From NCBI GenBank assembly GCA_014773175.1, contig VXCM01001510.1, positions 1 to 64,000 of the forward strand: a stretch of DNA of 64,000 nt. The letters are read 5' to 3'. The notes beneath the pieces were generated by a model that was not told the origin of the DNA, did not search any database, and saw nothing but the letters and a program-made list of their open reading frames with translations. Position numbers and translations under genes: made by a program. This document shows, piece after piece, positions 22,561-35,485 of this stretch (positions are counted from its first letter, which is position 1; each line of letters begins with the position of its first letter). The DNA is from Lucifuga dentata. Taxonomy: Eukaryota > Chordata > Actinopteri > Ophidiiformes > Bythitidae.

Positions 22561-25500
22561 GCTGTTGCAGTATGTGATCAAAGTAACATAACTGGCATGT
22601 TAGGTGTGAGGAAACAATAAAATATATAATCTGAACATATATTTTGTATATAAAATATATAAGTTTGGCACTTTTTTTTGATTTCTTACACCTTCTTGAG
22701 AATATTTGTCTTCTTCTTGGGAATATACAGTATGTCTCTGCATCAGTCCCTATTCAAATAAACATTTAAATAAAAATAAATAAATTTGTGTAAATATCTG
22801 GGGCAGCCATCATGCGTGCACGTGTAGTTAACATTATGTATAATTGAAAAATATCACAAAATTAAGTATCCTACACGATGTCAGGATGGAAGAATAACTG
22901 CAACTATAATTCCTGACTGAAAATTATTCTCTGCTTTTTTAGAGTTAACCGGTAACGTAGCATGACAGGGCAGCATTGTTGCTATGGTTACCTGTAGTTT
23001 AATACATCTTTATTTGATTTTAACAGACACCTGCTGGTCAGAAATGAGCAGCTGTGGTACGAACAGGTGTAACCTTGGATCTGACTGTCTGTGTTTGGAT
23101 TGGTGAATCAGCTCAGGGCCCTGCAGCCATCACAGAGCCGTGCACGACACCGTGCACAGAGCCGAGAGGCTGCAGATGTTCCTCTGTGGGCCGGGTCGGT
23201 CTAATTGATGGATAATGATAAGAGAAGGCTGATACTAATACAAGACGACTGACTTTCAACAGTCAGGGTCACAGTAGAATGGATGGGGGGAGGTGTGTGT
23301 GTGTGTGTGTGTGCACAGGTTCAACTGCTATCCTTGAAAGTAAGGATGCTTTCAAAATGTTTGAATGAAAACTTCTGCTACTGTTGATTATATTTGACAT
23401 AAATGAAATGTCTGAGGCGTGTTCAGCTCACTACACAACAGTAGCTGGACAGTATTTCCACCTTATCTGCTGATAACAGTTATAATCTGATAGTGCAAAT
23501 TATTTATAACACCCTTTGCCAACACAAATCCTTTTGTTTCAGGAATTTTAGAGAATCAAATGTGAGTTTTTCTGATTCTAGTGTATCATTTCTAGAAAAT
23601 ACCTCCAACAAGATATTGACAGATTGAAATATCAATGCACTGACAGATTTTTTCACTTATTCATCTGAATATTTTGTACTACAGAAGCAGCAAATAAATA
23701 TATTTACTCAATTACTCTGCTTAGGTTCTGTATTTCTACTTTTCTGCTATAGAGGAAACTATTGTAGTTTTTACTCCACTGCATTTTTCTGACAGCTGGA
23801 GAACCTTGTTACTTTAGTAACTCTGCAGATTCACGTTAGCATGTGATAACAGCATGAGATAAATTTAACTGTATGTCAGATTAAAAGAAAAAAAATATAT
23901 ATCTCCAAAAAAAAGACTGTTGGAGGTCTTTCTTTCTTTCTTTCTTTCTTTCTTTTAACCCAACAGGAAAAAAAACTCATCTGAAAGCAGAAAAATTGGG
24001 AGAAAAACACCAATCCTTTTATAATTTAACACTGTAAAGCCAATTCTCACATGAGCGTTTTTACTTTGGATACGAGAGAACATTTTAGTTCTAATATTTG
24101 TTATTTTTAACTTAAAATTTAGAATAGCGGGACTTTGTCTTTAAGGATTTCTGCTTCCATCACTACAGCACTAAAAATTAAGCATCAGCAACAACTCCAA
24201 AAAAAAAAAAAATCTTCGGTTTTTCCTGTTAAATTTGTCATAACAGAGAGCCGAAACAAATGCCAAAACACCAAAACCTGCTCAGTGGGGGATCCAGATC
24301 AGCACTAGTTTCAGACCCGAGGTCTCGGTGATGGCTGATTGGTGAATGGTGGATCTGTGCTGGGGTGAATCAGCGAGGCGACCCGCTGCCAGCAGCTTCC
24401 TCTCTGTCGCTGTTTGTGCCTGTGAAGGTTTCGGCGAGGCAGCAGCAGGCCTGTGATCTCGCCCCGAGCACGGCCCCCTGCCGAGAGGCCAGGCCTGGAG
24501 AGACTGACTGACTGCTCTCCCTCCATCCATCATCCTCTACTCCTCCTCATTCCCCTTCTCCTTTTTTCTTTAGACTTTGCACCATTGCCACATAGTTCCC
24601 ATCTGCAGCCATTTTTTGCAGCAGCCATTTTGTGTCCATTTCTTTGTTATGTCACAAGTCTCCTCGCAGCCGCGACTCTCGCTATCGAGGAAGTCTGTTC
24701 ATGACATTTTGTGTACACATAATGCAAGTTTCATTTACTTAAATTATAGCTCCGTTAAGTGATATTGTTACAATAACACTGAATTAAGTTATTCTGTGAT
24801 GTAAAAGGGTCGATCATAGTACCAGACCTTATAGAATAAACAATCAGAACACACTGCGGCTATACACCCTCCACTAATACTGGCAACCTTGGTATATAAA
24901 AGCAAAGCGGGCTGTGAAAAGAAAAAATAAAAAGGTCTTTATGATTCATCCTCTTGATCTTTCATTCAAAATATTTACAAAAATATAACCTTTAATTAAA
25001 GTAAAATAATTGACAGGAAAATAAAATTCTTATTGTAAAATAAATATTATTCTCAATCAGCTTGGTAGCTTCTGATCGTAGTTTTGACGACTTTCTGACT
25101 CCAGAACCCAACTAACATCTGTAAATCACCAGCTGTGATTCTTGGAGATTGGCCACTCCATCATCATCATCATCATCATCCTCCTCACTATGTGTGGAGT
25201 CAATATAGACACACATCCTCTTGCAGGCCGATTGAGAAAATTATTTATTTGATGATAAGAATTTCTTTTTCCTGTTTTTTAAAGGTTAAATTTTAGGTTA
25301 TATGTAGGATAAACAGAAGGATTTTTTTTCACAGCCCATTTCCCTTTTTATTTACCAAGGTTGCCGATATTTGTGGAGCGCGCTGTAGCTCTTTGTTTTT
25401 CTCACGTGAACACCGCATGGTTGATTCGTGTAAAACCACAAGCTGTTCCCAAAAAACAACCTCAGATGAGCCGACTGTGCACTTCCTGTCCAACTCCAAA

Positions 25501-26843
25501 TGACAGAGACAAAGTAAACGAGCAGCTGGTGATGAAAGTTGAGCAAACCGGAGCTCACAGGAATGAGAATGTTGAAGTGACATTTTCTAAGTGCAGAGAA
25601 ACGTGACTGCAATGTGTTGCTCATGCTGCTGTGTGTCTGTCTTAACAGAGAGGCGTCCATATGCCAGATTTTTACGAGCCAAAATTTGTTGTCCCGTCCA
25701 TATTTCATAAAGGATTTCTTTAAGGTGCAGCTTTTTAAGTGACAAAGGAAAGAGTAAGGATTTTTTTTTTCAGTTCATTTAACATTTTTGCCTATTTCTT
25801 GCAAACTAAGACACCAGTCTCCATGAAAAAGGTGTGTATCCTGTAAATGTGTATCCTATGATGAACTATTAACAGGTGAGATTTTGCCCAGATCCAGATA
25901 TTGATCCAGATCTAGTGGATTAAAATGTATCTTGGGAGAGGGATCACATTTATGACATCGCTGAAATAAATCCAAATTTCAAATAGCTATATAACACTTA
26001 CAGTGAACTTACATGATAAATCTTTTTACACATCTAATTTTAAGGTAATGATAGTACAGGTCTTGATTTGTAATGGCATAAAAATTAAGCCCAAAAACTG
26101 TTGGATCTTGGTGGAGGCATGACAGATTTTCTTTCATTTACTGCTATTCCCTGCTGGACTTTGTACTTTTTTTTTTTTTTTTANTTTTTTTTTTTTTTTT
26201 AACTTCATCGTGTCTTTTCTCTCACTTACAAACTTCTGAGGCTCTTTGCTCACTTTACCAAGTTTGTCGTGTCACCATGTTCGGTGCAAACAGAAAGGCT
26301 GCTTTGCTTCTTTTGCCCTCTCCTCCCTCTTCCCCTCCAAATGTCTCTCTTTACACCATTTCTGGAAGAATCTTTTCACCTTCTCTGACACACAACTAAC
26401 TATTTAATCTCCTCAAACCAACTCTGTCAGCTCCAAAATGGCTATATGCAAACGCCACAGTTTCACTTCCAGCCCTCCCCCCAGAGGGAAAAACGTGACA
26501 GTCCTTCAGGGCAGGATTAAGACGCATTGACATCCACATGTTGATCAAGTTGAAGGCCACTTTGATGCTTTGCCAGGCTGGTTAAATGAACAGTGATGGC
26601 TCCGTTTGCTTTGTTCCTCTTGGCAGAAACGAACAAAAGAAAATCATCAGAACAGACGAATTGAGCCCCAGCTCTCTTTTTTAGGCTGCGTGGGGAGCAG
26701 CGGGGGGGCGAGCACTCGCTGACAGCCAAAACAAGCGTAATATGGCTCTGAATACATAATGCCATAACCCGACAGGGATCAAATCTGTGACACTAACGAG
26801 TTCCATCTGAACCAGGGGCTTCCATTCCTTCAACCACGTTACA
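22561..26843 (-). other. cadps intron, 4.3 kb without exon; simple repeats and a few complex stretches
   Basis: No coding exon or complete transposon recognised. TG at 23294-23312, TTTC at 23929-23955, CAT at 25159-25182, T runs with an N at 26184. Higher-complexity stretches at 23060-23290 and 24290-24560 could be conserved non-coding DNA, but I have no comparative evidence. Confidence 0.5.
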
Positions 26844-27675
26844 CACTGCAAAAAATCTCCATCTGTACAAATCATCCAGGCTGAAGTTCTTCTAACAAGT
26901 AAAGACATCTGACAGCGTGACGAGAATATCTTAATTTGTTTAATAGAAATCAGCTTGATCAAGAATTTTGCAGAAATTAACATCAGGGTCTTGAAAACAC
27001 AAGGAGTTAGAAAACTGCACTATAATGAAAAAAAAACAAAACACAATTTTGAGAAAGTATATAAAAAAAAAAAGCTGAATTGTTTTGAAAACTGTTTTAA
27101 TACTGTCAGAATGTTTTAAGAAATTAAGGGTCCTGGCCATCAGCTATAGGCAAATTAAATGAAAAATTAAGTGTTCACTCAATCTGCATCGTCGTCTTTC
27201 CACAGAAAGATGACGAGATGAGTCAAAAGAATCTGACCGTCTCATCTGCCATGAGTGCAGTGAAATTATTTCAACGTTTCCAAGACAAATCAGGAGTTTT
27301 ATAGTCAGGATCTAGAAATAAGATAGAAAAATCCTTTTCAATAAAATTCCTGGAACAATTTGGAAAGTGATTTGTATTGGAAACTAAAAGTGTAATCTAA
27401 AGGCATGACAATCTGCTGGTGAAGTCATATTACTTTAACTTTTTTTCCCATATGGATTTTATTTATAGATAAGGAATTTTGTAGAATTGTTATTTTTTCT
27501 TAAATCTATCACACCAATCTCCCTTTTTCTATCTTGTTCCATAATTTGTAGAAAACTCCTGAAACCAGTTGATTCATTGAAACAGTTGGAAATAATCTGA
27601 CTGCAGACAGTAACTCAGACTTTCTGCACTCGATGACAGAAAAAAATGAGTTGGAGATTTTTTTTTTTATAGTGT
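26844..27675. mobile_element. family B element (CACTGCAAAAAA termini), copy 1
   Basis: It begins CACTGCAAAAAATCTCCATC and ends GAGATTTTTTTTTTATAGTG. The internal TTTCAACGTTTCCAAGACAA and GATTCATTGAAACAGTTGGA blocks recur in copies at 40.9 and 41.9 kb. Confidence 0.65.
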
Positions 27676-27960
27676 GCGTGTGTGTGCTTTTGTGCATTTT
27701 GTGTGCTCACAATCACCTCACAACATGCTGATGAACCCCCACCTATACACACCACACATGCACACTCCACACACTCCCACACACACCCACATGCACACAA
27801 ATACATACATGCATACATACATCTGTCAGTCCACCNNNNNNNNNNNNNNNNNNNNNNNNNNNNNNNNNNNNNNNNNNNNNNNNNNNNNNNCACACACACA
27901 CACACACACATACACACATGCACACACACACACACACACACACATGCGCGCACACACCTC
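27676..27960. repeat. CA/CATA microsatellite cluster around a 55-N gap
   Basis: TG-rich then CA-, CACTC- and CATA-rich sequence on both sides of the run of Ns at 27836-27890. Frames through it are meaningless. Confidence 0.9.
27836..27890. other. assembly gap (55 N)
   Basis: A run of N inside a CA-rich microsatellite. True size is unknown. Confidence 1.
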
Positions 27961-28449
27961 GCCTTGAAGCCAGCATTCACACCCAAGTCTTCACATGTTC
28001 CAAGAAACCGTAGCGCTTGGCAGGGGGGGTCGCCACCAGTAGGATTTGACACCAAAAAGGCACACCCCCCCACCCCTCCACATCCACCTACTCACCTCTT
28101 TCATGACCTTTTTGCATACATTTGCTCTGTCACTTCGCACAGAAAGGGCATCGACCTCTTCCGATTATAACAACATTACAGGTTTCTAGCTCCGTTTGAC
28201 CTCTTCAACAGTTTCCACCTTCGTTCTGACTCGCCCGGGACCAATTACAGCAAACCGTGTTACAGACGCATCCATTTGTACTACGAAATCATATCGTGAC
28301 CCAGATTCATGTCCTAATTATATGCAGTGCTCATTATTTTCAGTTCCTTTAACATGTTTTGTGTTTTCGTTTCCATCTCAAGAACAATGAGGATTAGGAC
28401 TAATAAACTCTGAACAAATGGCCCGAGTCAGCTTCTGTCTTGTTAACTT

Positions 28450-29935
28450 ATTTTAATACCTGAGCTGATATTCCTTCAGGTGAGAACATGTTTATTCCCT
28501 GAATTTGGTTCTTAAATTTAGTCTCTGAGTTTTGTGTTCCTGGGTTTAATCCCTGAATTTAATCCTTGAGGTCAGTTCTTCAATTTAGTCTCTGATTTCG
28601 GTTCTCGACTTGTGTCCTGAGTTTCGTTTCCAAGCTTAGAATGAAGGATTTAGTTCCTGATCTTAGTATCTGCAGCTGCAACACCAACTCTGAGTTTGAT
28701 CTTTAAACTTTTTCACTGAATTTAATTCCTAAATTTAGGCTGTGAATTTAATCCCATGTCGTTATTCTCTCTGTTTAGTTCCTGCGATTAATCAATTAGG
28801 TTAGTACCTGAGTTCATTTCTTCATTTTAGTAAATTGTTTAGTCCTGAGCTTAGTCCTTGAATTAAGTAGATTCGGTTAGTACCTGAGTTTAGTGCCTAA
28901 GGTTACACTATCAGTTAAATTCCAGAGTTTAATCTCTTATGTAAATAAATTAGTCTGTTCCTTCAGTTTATTACATGTTTAGTCCCTGAATTAAGTCCAT
29001 GAGTTACAGTATGTCTGAGGGATGCAGGTCCTGGGTTTAGTCTCTGACTTTAGCTCCTGAATTTAGATCAAGGGATTAGATCCTGAGCTTAATTCCTGAC
29101 TTTCATTCCTAAATTTAGACCTTGAGTTTAGTTTCACCATTTAGTCCATGGACTTAGTTACTGAGTTTAATCCTTGAATTTAGTCACTGAGTAAGACACT
29201 AAGGTTAGTACTTTAGATTGATCTCTGGACTCCTGTGAGTCTGAGTCTGATGTTGGAGTTTAGTCACTAAATTTAGTCCCTGTGCTAATTCTCTCAGTTT
29301 CATTCCTGAGTTTAATGTGAGTTTGTTTGAGACACATGTTGAATGGTGGAATCCTAGAATAGTTGTTAGATCTACATTGGGATCAGAGACATTTTAGGAG
29401 ACAGGAACTAAAACTAGGGACAGAAAGCAAACCTGGGCACTCTATAGCTTTCCTAATATAGATCCTCAACAAAAAAAAGAGTGAATCCTCGTTCTTCAGA
29501 TGTATGTGCTGAAGAAATTTATAGTCTCCAAGTTTAGTCACTGAATTTAGAACATATGTTCAGTCCTCAAGTTCAGATGCTGAGTTTAGCCTCTGCATTT
29601 AATCTCTTTGTTTAGCCATGTCAGCTCCTCATCCACAAGTTTAGTTCTTTAGTTCAGTGTCTGACTTTAGTCCCTGAAATTAATTCTTTAGTTTAGTCCC
29701 TGAGTTTAAGTCTTTAGTTAAATCCCTGTGTTTAGCTCTTTAGTTGACTGAGTTTAACTCTTCAGTTTAGTCGCTGAGTTTAACTCTTTAGTTTAGTCCG
29801 TGAGTTTTGGTCCCAACTCACGGACCATCCAAAAGGTTATTTTGGATGGTTTTGATTTTAATCTATAAATTTATTTCATGAGTTTAGTCTTGTTTAATCT
29901 TTGATTTTATTAAATAGATCCCTGAGTTTTATTAT
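28450..29935. repeat. degenerate GTTTAGTCCCTGA minisatellite
   Basis: About 1.5 kb made of diverged units around GTTTAGTCCCTGA or ATTTAGTCCTTGA, spaced roughly 13-25 bp. It resumes at about 30690-31015. Small hairpins (TCCGTGAGTT…AACTCACGGA near 29798) occur inside. Confidence 0.85.
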
Positions 29936-29942
29936 TAGGACT

Positions 29943-30063
29943 ACACAGTAAATTTTGCTGTGTTGAATTAACACTATAAGAGTTGAATGGGACCAAATAG
30001 ACTCTCTATTTGGTCCCATTCAACTCTTATAGTGTTAATTCAACACAGCAAAATTTACTGTGT
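29943..30063. mobile_element. perfect 121-bp palindrome, 58-bp arms, MITE-like
   Basis: Arms 29943-30000 and 30006-30063 are exact inverted complements around the 5-nt loop ACTCT. Ends are ACACAGTAAATTTTGCTGTG. I read it as a very young or gene-converted teleost MITE sitting at the edge of the GTTTAGTCC minisatellite. Confidence 0.95.
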
Positions 30064-30689
30064 ATTTGGTGGGAAAAGGCTACACACACACACACACATA
30101 CACACACACACACACTGGCAGCCACAAAAAGCCCCCAGCCTTGTTAGGTCAGACTGTGAGCTTTGTGCAGCTTTTGTGCTGCAGGAATGTTGCTGTGAGT
30201 TGCTGCGAGTTTCACCACAGGAGAGACAGGAGGATTACAAGCAGCCTGCAGCTCTGCCTCTTCCTGCCTCTGCTGCTGCTCACACTCAGCACCTGCAACC
30301 GCAGAACGTGCACATGCACACCGTGCTGCCATGCCTGTCTGTACCCAGATTAATGCAAAGATTGGACTCACACGTATACATACATTCACCACGTATACAT
30401 GATTGATTGTTTAAGCGGCGGGGAAGTACGCATGTGGACGTTTACTCCAATTATGAGAAAATGGCTTGTTTACACGCTTCAGTAAATCAATTTACAGTCA
30501 CATAATCTGTTTGCAAGATGTTTCATCAACAATTTATTGCTTAATTGGAGTATAATCAATTTATTAACATGCATGATGTACTGACTGTGTGTCCCACCAG
30601 GGAGAGGACAAAAACGCAGTACTAAATCTTTAAGTATCCAAAACCATCAAGGACCCAAAGTTGTATCTAGTCTCAGTCCATGAGGTAAC
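30064..30689 (-). other. intron sequence, CA repeat, no gene
   Basis: A CA run at 30083-30116, then GC-richer unique sequence to ~30410 with overlapping short frames on both strands. I see no splice-flanked or conserved reading frame. Confidence 0.5.
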
Positions 30690-30834
30690 TCCTGGTGAGT
30701 CTCTGAGTTTGGTCTTTGAGTTGAGTTTTTCAGTTTAATGCCTGAAGTGATCCTTTTATTTTGTTCTTGAGTTTAATCCCTTTGGTTAGCCTGATGTTAT
30801 TCCTTCATTATAACACACATGACTAGTGCCTAAG

Positions 30835-30963
30835 CCCTGCGATAGACTGGCGACCTGTCCAGGGTGTACCCCGCCTCGCCCAATGACTGCTGTGATAGGC
30901 TCCAGCCCCCTNCCCACCCTTAACAGGACACACAGGTATAGAAAATGGATGGATGGATGGATG
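30835..30963 (+). mobile_element. retroposon 3' end (teleost LINE/SINE tail) with 14-bp target duplication
   Basis: CCCTGCGATAGACTGGCGAC, then GTCCAGGGTGTACCCCGCCT and a GGATGGATGGATG tail. This is a very common teleost retroposon 3' end. It is flanked by GACTAGTGCCTAAG (30821-30834) and GACTAGTGCTTAAG (30964-30977), a 14-bp target duplication with one mismatch. It inserted into the GTTTAGTCC minisatellite. Only the 3' 129 bp are present. A single N is at 30912. Confidence 0.9.
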
Positions 30964-31047
30964 GACTAGTGCTTAAGATTAATCCTTGAGTTTAGGTCCT
31001 GGGTTTAGTCCCCAACTAGTATCAAAATCTGTAAGATAAAAAAAAAA

Positions 31048-31094
31048 AATGTGGCTGCCAACGCACTTTTAAAAAGTGTGTTGGCAGCCACATT
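31048..31094. repeat. hairpin with ~23-bp arms
   Basis: AATGTGGCTGCCAACGCACT pairs with AGTGTGTTGGCAGCCACATT with one mismatch and almost no loop (AAAA/TTTT centre). Confidence 0.85.
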
Positions 31095-33487
31095 GATTAA
31101 TCCTCAAAAGAGCAATTTTATTTATTTGTTAAGAAAATGTGGAATACTTCAACTGTTTCTCTAAAACAGGATCAGTAACAATCAGCAAATTGTAGGTATA
31201 ACATTGTCAGATCATCTTCGTCACACGTGCAGGAACAAGACATCGGGGGGTCCAAAACAATCATCAACATTATTTTCAGCAATGTGATTGCTGTTGGCTG
31301 GAAATGAATCAGTAAAGGCATCTGATGGGCAACAAATTTATGGTAACACCAGCAAATGTTTTCAACTTGTGGTCTCATATTTTATTGTATGATAGCGATG
31401 TTTTTTGTTTTTTTTTAATCAAATCATCACTGTTGGATGGAAACGACATTCTGGAGGGTCTCAGAGATCCAAATTTTCTTGTGAGGTATAGCTCACCCTT
31501 TTTGCCCTTCAAGATTGTTGTAGGGCAGAGAGAATACCAGGTCTGTGGACCTGGAACACTTATAATAAATGTCAATAACTTTTTGATGAAAGGTTTGATT
31601 TGCAAACATTCAAATGCATTTTTTTTTTTAAACATTTACTCATTTAATGCAACAGCTGTTTTTGTGAAGTTTAAATTCCTGAAGTACTGATGTATTTGTG
31701 AAGTTTGGCTAGATCAATTTAAAAAGTGTATTTTGTAGAAAAATATGTTTATAAAGGGCAAATATGAAACCACAAACAGATAACGTGAGCATTCTCTTTA
31801 AAAATGTTTACCCAGCACTACTTGTTAGGACAAATATTCTAAACATATAAAAATAAAACTTGAGTAAAACCCTCATTTCTAGCTGGGATTATGAGTTAGG
31901 TGTTGGTGAATGAAAACAGGTTTAGAAATGTAACGATGTTGATTCCCTGCCTGCTTATAGTCACTAAATTAACTTGGATGCTGATGAACTGCTCCATTAA
32001 TATGCTAATGGCTTTGGATATACAGTAGAAGCTCTCTAATCCCGCCTCAGAGTGCATGGAGGCTGTGGGGTCGGACCATCAGCACACTGATGAGGATCAG
32101 TTTAAAAGCCCTGCTGAGCTGCTCAAAGTTTTCTGTCCACTTTGCATTTTCAGCTCATTCTTTAGAATGTTTTGTTAAGGTGAGGGTGGCCGCTTAACTA
32201 GTTAAAGGCCACAATCATGGCTGACTGTAAGTACATAATCGCTGCACGCTGGCCTAGTTTGTCCACTTCTGGACAACTCACAGAGCCCGGGGTATCTCTG
32301 ATACTTGTAAGTTTGAGGTCAAGTGAAAAATACCTCAGTAATTAATATTCCTTCACTAAAATATCACACGCCTGCTGTGAGTCAGGCTTTGAATTTATCA
32401 ATCAACTGCTGAAAAGAGCAGCTCAAACAAAACTCTGATCTCACCTCCAGGTTTGATTTATTTCCCCATGAAGAATCTTACTGCACAGCTTGAAGAAAAA
32501 CCCGTTACGTGAGCAGCTGAAAAGCGTAAGAGTAAAATCCTGCTGCCATTGTTAGAAGTGTGTCGAGTTGAAGGCAGATTATGATGGAATATAAATAACC
32601 CTCAACACCTCAGTGTTACAGCTTTCTGTGATAGGCTCACTACTCATCAATCAACTCTTGTATTAAAAAAATAAGTCCTCATTTGCAGTTAAAATGCTGT
32701 TAATAAAAAACTAATTAGACGTGATTACAAGCTGCCTGATTCAGATCCTCTTTTTGTTTAGTTCAACTGAGCACTCAATGTGAATGTCTGAGATTCTACA
32801 AGAGATTAGAAGTCCATATTGTCATTGCTACACTAAGACCTAGTGTGTGTGTATCTGTGTATGTGTGTGTGTGTGTCTGTGAGTGTGTGTCCTGCTGGGA
32901 CCCAGCTGTGTGTGCAATTAGCAGGAGGCATGGAATGATGATTGCTGGAGCAGAAACACTAATGCCCAGCGACAGGCTTCATGTGAAGGACGGCCACTGA
33001 GCGCCATGAAGCAGCAACGCTACTTTGTCTATTTTCCTCCACAAACACACACTTGCGCTCAAACACACATACGCGCACATACAGCAAAAAGAAGAAAAAA
33101 AAAGGATAAGGTGGTGTGAAGTGGGGTAGGGGGGCTTTAAATCTGACTGCAAGACATTATGCACTTTGGACAAAAGGCTGGTCTAATCCTACCTGCTCAG
33201 CTTTTCAGAGCCCACTGCTGGCCTATTCTCATCCTCCTCGCCGGCTCAGCGGAGAGGACCTATTGATGACGACACTCAATTACCATAGTAACACACACTG
33301 CTGGCCTGAACCCCACAGGACCCCCCACCCGTCCTGCTCCCCACTCACCTTGTCACCCAGCACAGGGTTAAGTTTGACCCTCAGAGGAAGAAGGAGCTTT
33401 TCACGTCTTTTTTCCTCAACAATTGGACCTCCCATCCAGTGGATTCACACCAACAACCGGAGTTCACCCAGAGAGCTTGTACCACCA
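31095..33487 (-). other. intron, 2.4 kb without exon; possible conserved block at 32820-33020
   Basis: Mostly unique sequence. TG-rich microsatellite at 32844-32890. The following segment to ~33020 (with GCAATTAGCAGGAGGCATGG) has the look of conserved non-coding DNA; inference only. Confidence 0.35.
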
Positions 33488-35485
33488 TTAAAGGACTATG
33501 CCAGCAATTGTGCATGTTTGAGGCAAATATATACAGTCCATACACACGCTATGTTACTGACAACCATTTCCCAAAACTATTTTAGTGGTACATTTCAAAA
33601 TTTTTTCCTGCCTTCCAGACTGCTACAGGTTTCAGTTCATTCCAGTATGCTGTTATAATCAACTTGTAGAAACTTGAAACACATCTGAAATACATAATCC
33701 ATCACAGCGAACAACATGTCCATTTTTTTTTTTTTTTTTTTTTTTTTTGTTGAAGTAACTTTATTTAACTGATCCAACACGGAACTGTAAGGAAGAAGAT
33801 GTATGTCTCTGTCCCATAAGAAGATGGCTTTTACTGAAAAATTTAAATGACCGTGCCTTCTTCAATTGTGCATAAGTGTTAACAGATGAAACATTGAATT
33901 TTAAGGTGTGCATCACCTGAACATTTGATTTTAAGAGACTACAGGATTTGAAAAAATAGCAGGAAAAGTAAAATACGGTTTTATGTTTTGGAAATTGGTT
34001 ATCAGTAACATAACATGTATATATTGGACCATAGGCATGGTTTTAGGTAGGGACAGTAGGGACGTGTCCATACCAATATTGAGCCACTACTGAATTGTCC
34101 CTATCAATTTTTGAAACGATATCAAACGAACTTGTAAAGTCCAGCGGAGCCGATCAGATCTATGCAGAACTGCCAGGTTTGTGTGTTTTCAGTAAAAAAA
34201 AACAAAAAAACAAAAAAAAAAAAANAAAAAAAAAAAAACACGGCTGTTCTGACTGGGTGACAGCACGTTCTGTGATACCTGCTGATCTGGCAACCCGCGG
34301 TCAGGCTGTCTGCTGCCAGAGATGCATCTGTGAGAGTAATTTATACAGCAGTGAATTTGAAGTGGTAAATAATTATAGTTTAAACTATTAAACATCACAG
34401 AATTCAGTTAACGTTAGGACACAATATGCTCAGTTGTGCGTGTTCATTTGTTGTCTGTGTTTTTCTGTCTCATACACATACAAAGAGCTTTGATTGTTCA
34501 AAATATTTACTGTATTCATGTATGTATTTAAATAGTCTTTGCTGGATAGAATTAATCAATCAGTTGATTTGAGATTTATCCTGGTAGCAGCAGTTTGACA
34601 CCACAGGTGGAGGTGCAGGGCTCAGGTGAGCTGTTATAGACAGTGAAACAACCGCCGAGGCATGTGATTGGTCAGTTTAATGCTAAGTGTTTCCTATTGG
34701 ATAAAATCCTTGTCAGTCAACTCAAGCTTGTAAAAAGTTATCACCGAACGCTTCTAATTGGCTGCTTTTAGTATATATTCAGTAGACTGATGCAGGGGAT
34801 TTTTCTCTAAAGTGGAATAACAGAGATGAAAACTTATCATGTAATCTTTTTTAGAAAATTGTCTTCAAAATGTCAGTAAGAATGTAAATTTATTCCATAT
34901 TTTAGCGTGTTTTGGTCAGCTGAATGTCATGATTTAATGTCACCAGTGAGCAGCCTGCTGGAAGCATTATTGGCATGTATCCAGTTTTTTGTTGTTTTAT
35001 CTTGTTGCCTGATTAGCAAATGATTTTTTTAGTGGTGAAATAAAATGTTCAAACAATTTTTAATTGTTTAAATGGCTACTGTTTCGAATAATTTTGTTCA
35101 TTGATCACACCTCTCACATAAAAACAGATTGTCGTCATTAAACTGTGGATTTTTGAACCACACTGACTATTTTTTGTATCCTGCATTTGAGTCTTTTTCT
35201 GGTCTAGGCCGTCACAGAATGAGAAAAAACCATACATCTCTTGTTTAAATAAATAATGAATGCATAAATAATGAATAAATACATAAATGAACAAAGCAAA
35301 TATATTGCTTTGTTCATTCAAGTTATTTGTGTGTATGACATAGAAAAGCATAAGACACAGCAAGTACAGCACAACTGTACATGTTGGTCATCCAAAAAAA
35401 AAAAAAAAAAAAAAAAATCCTTACAGCTGTTGAAACCAAACCTACACTAACTTAAACATGCACAATTACCAGTATGGTCCTTTAA
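33488..35485 (+). mobile_element. family A element, copy 7, split by a ~1.4-kb insertion
   Basis: The left part (33488-~34023) starts TTAAAGGACTATGCCAGCAA and runs through the normal interior. The right terminus, AAACATGCACAATTACCAGT then ATGGTCCTTTAA, appears only at ~35450-35485. The insert begins near GGCATGGTTTTAGGTAGGGA and ends near TGAAACCAAACCTACAC. It contains an A run with N 34225. The insert type was not identified. Confidence 0.75.

Noticed and set aside
24282..24704. Overlapping short frames in a GC-richer stretch
   Set aside because: No recognisable motif, start context or splice sites; overlapping frames on both strands point to composition.
27615..28170. His/Thr- or Cys/Val-rich frames of up to 162 codons
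   Set aside because: They are translations of CA/TG microsatellite spanning a run of Ns.
33116..33658. 180-residue plus-strand open frame
   Set aside because: Its second half runs into family A copy 7, and the composition is Pro/Ser-rich without domain motifs or splice context. It is antisense to cadps and most likely chance.
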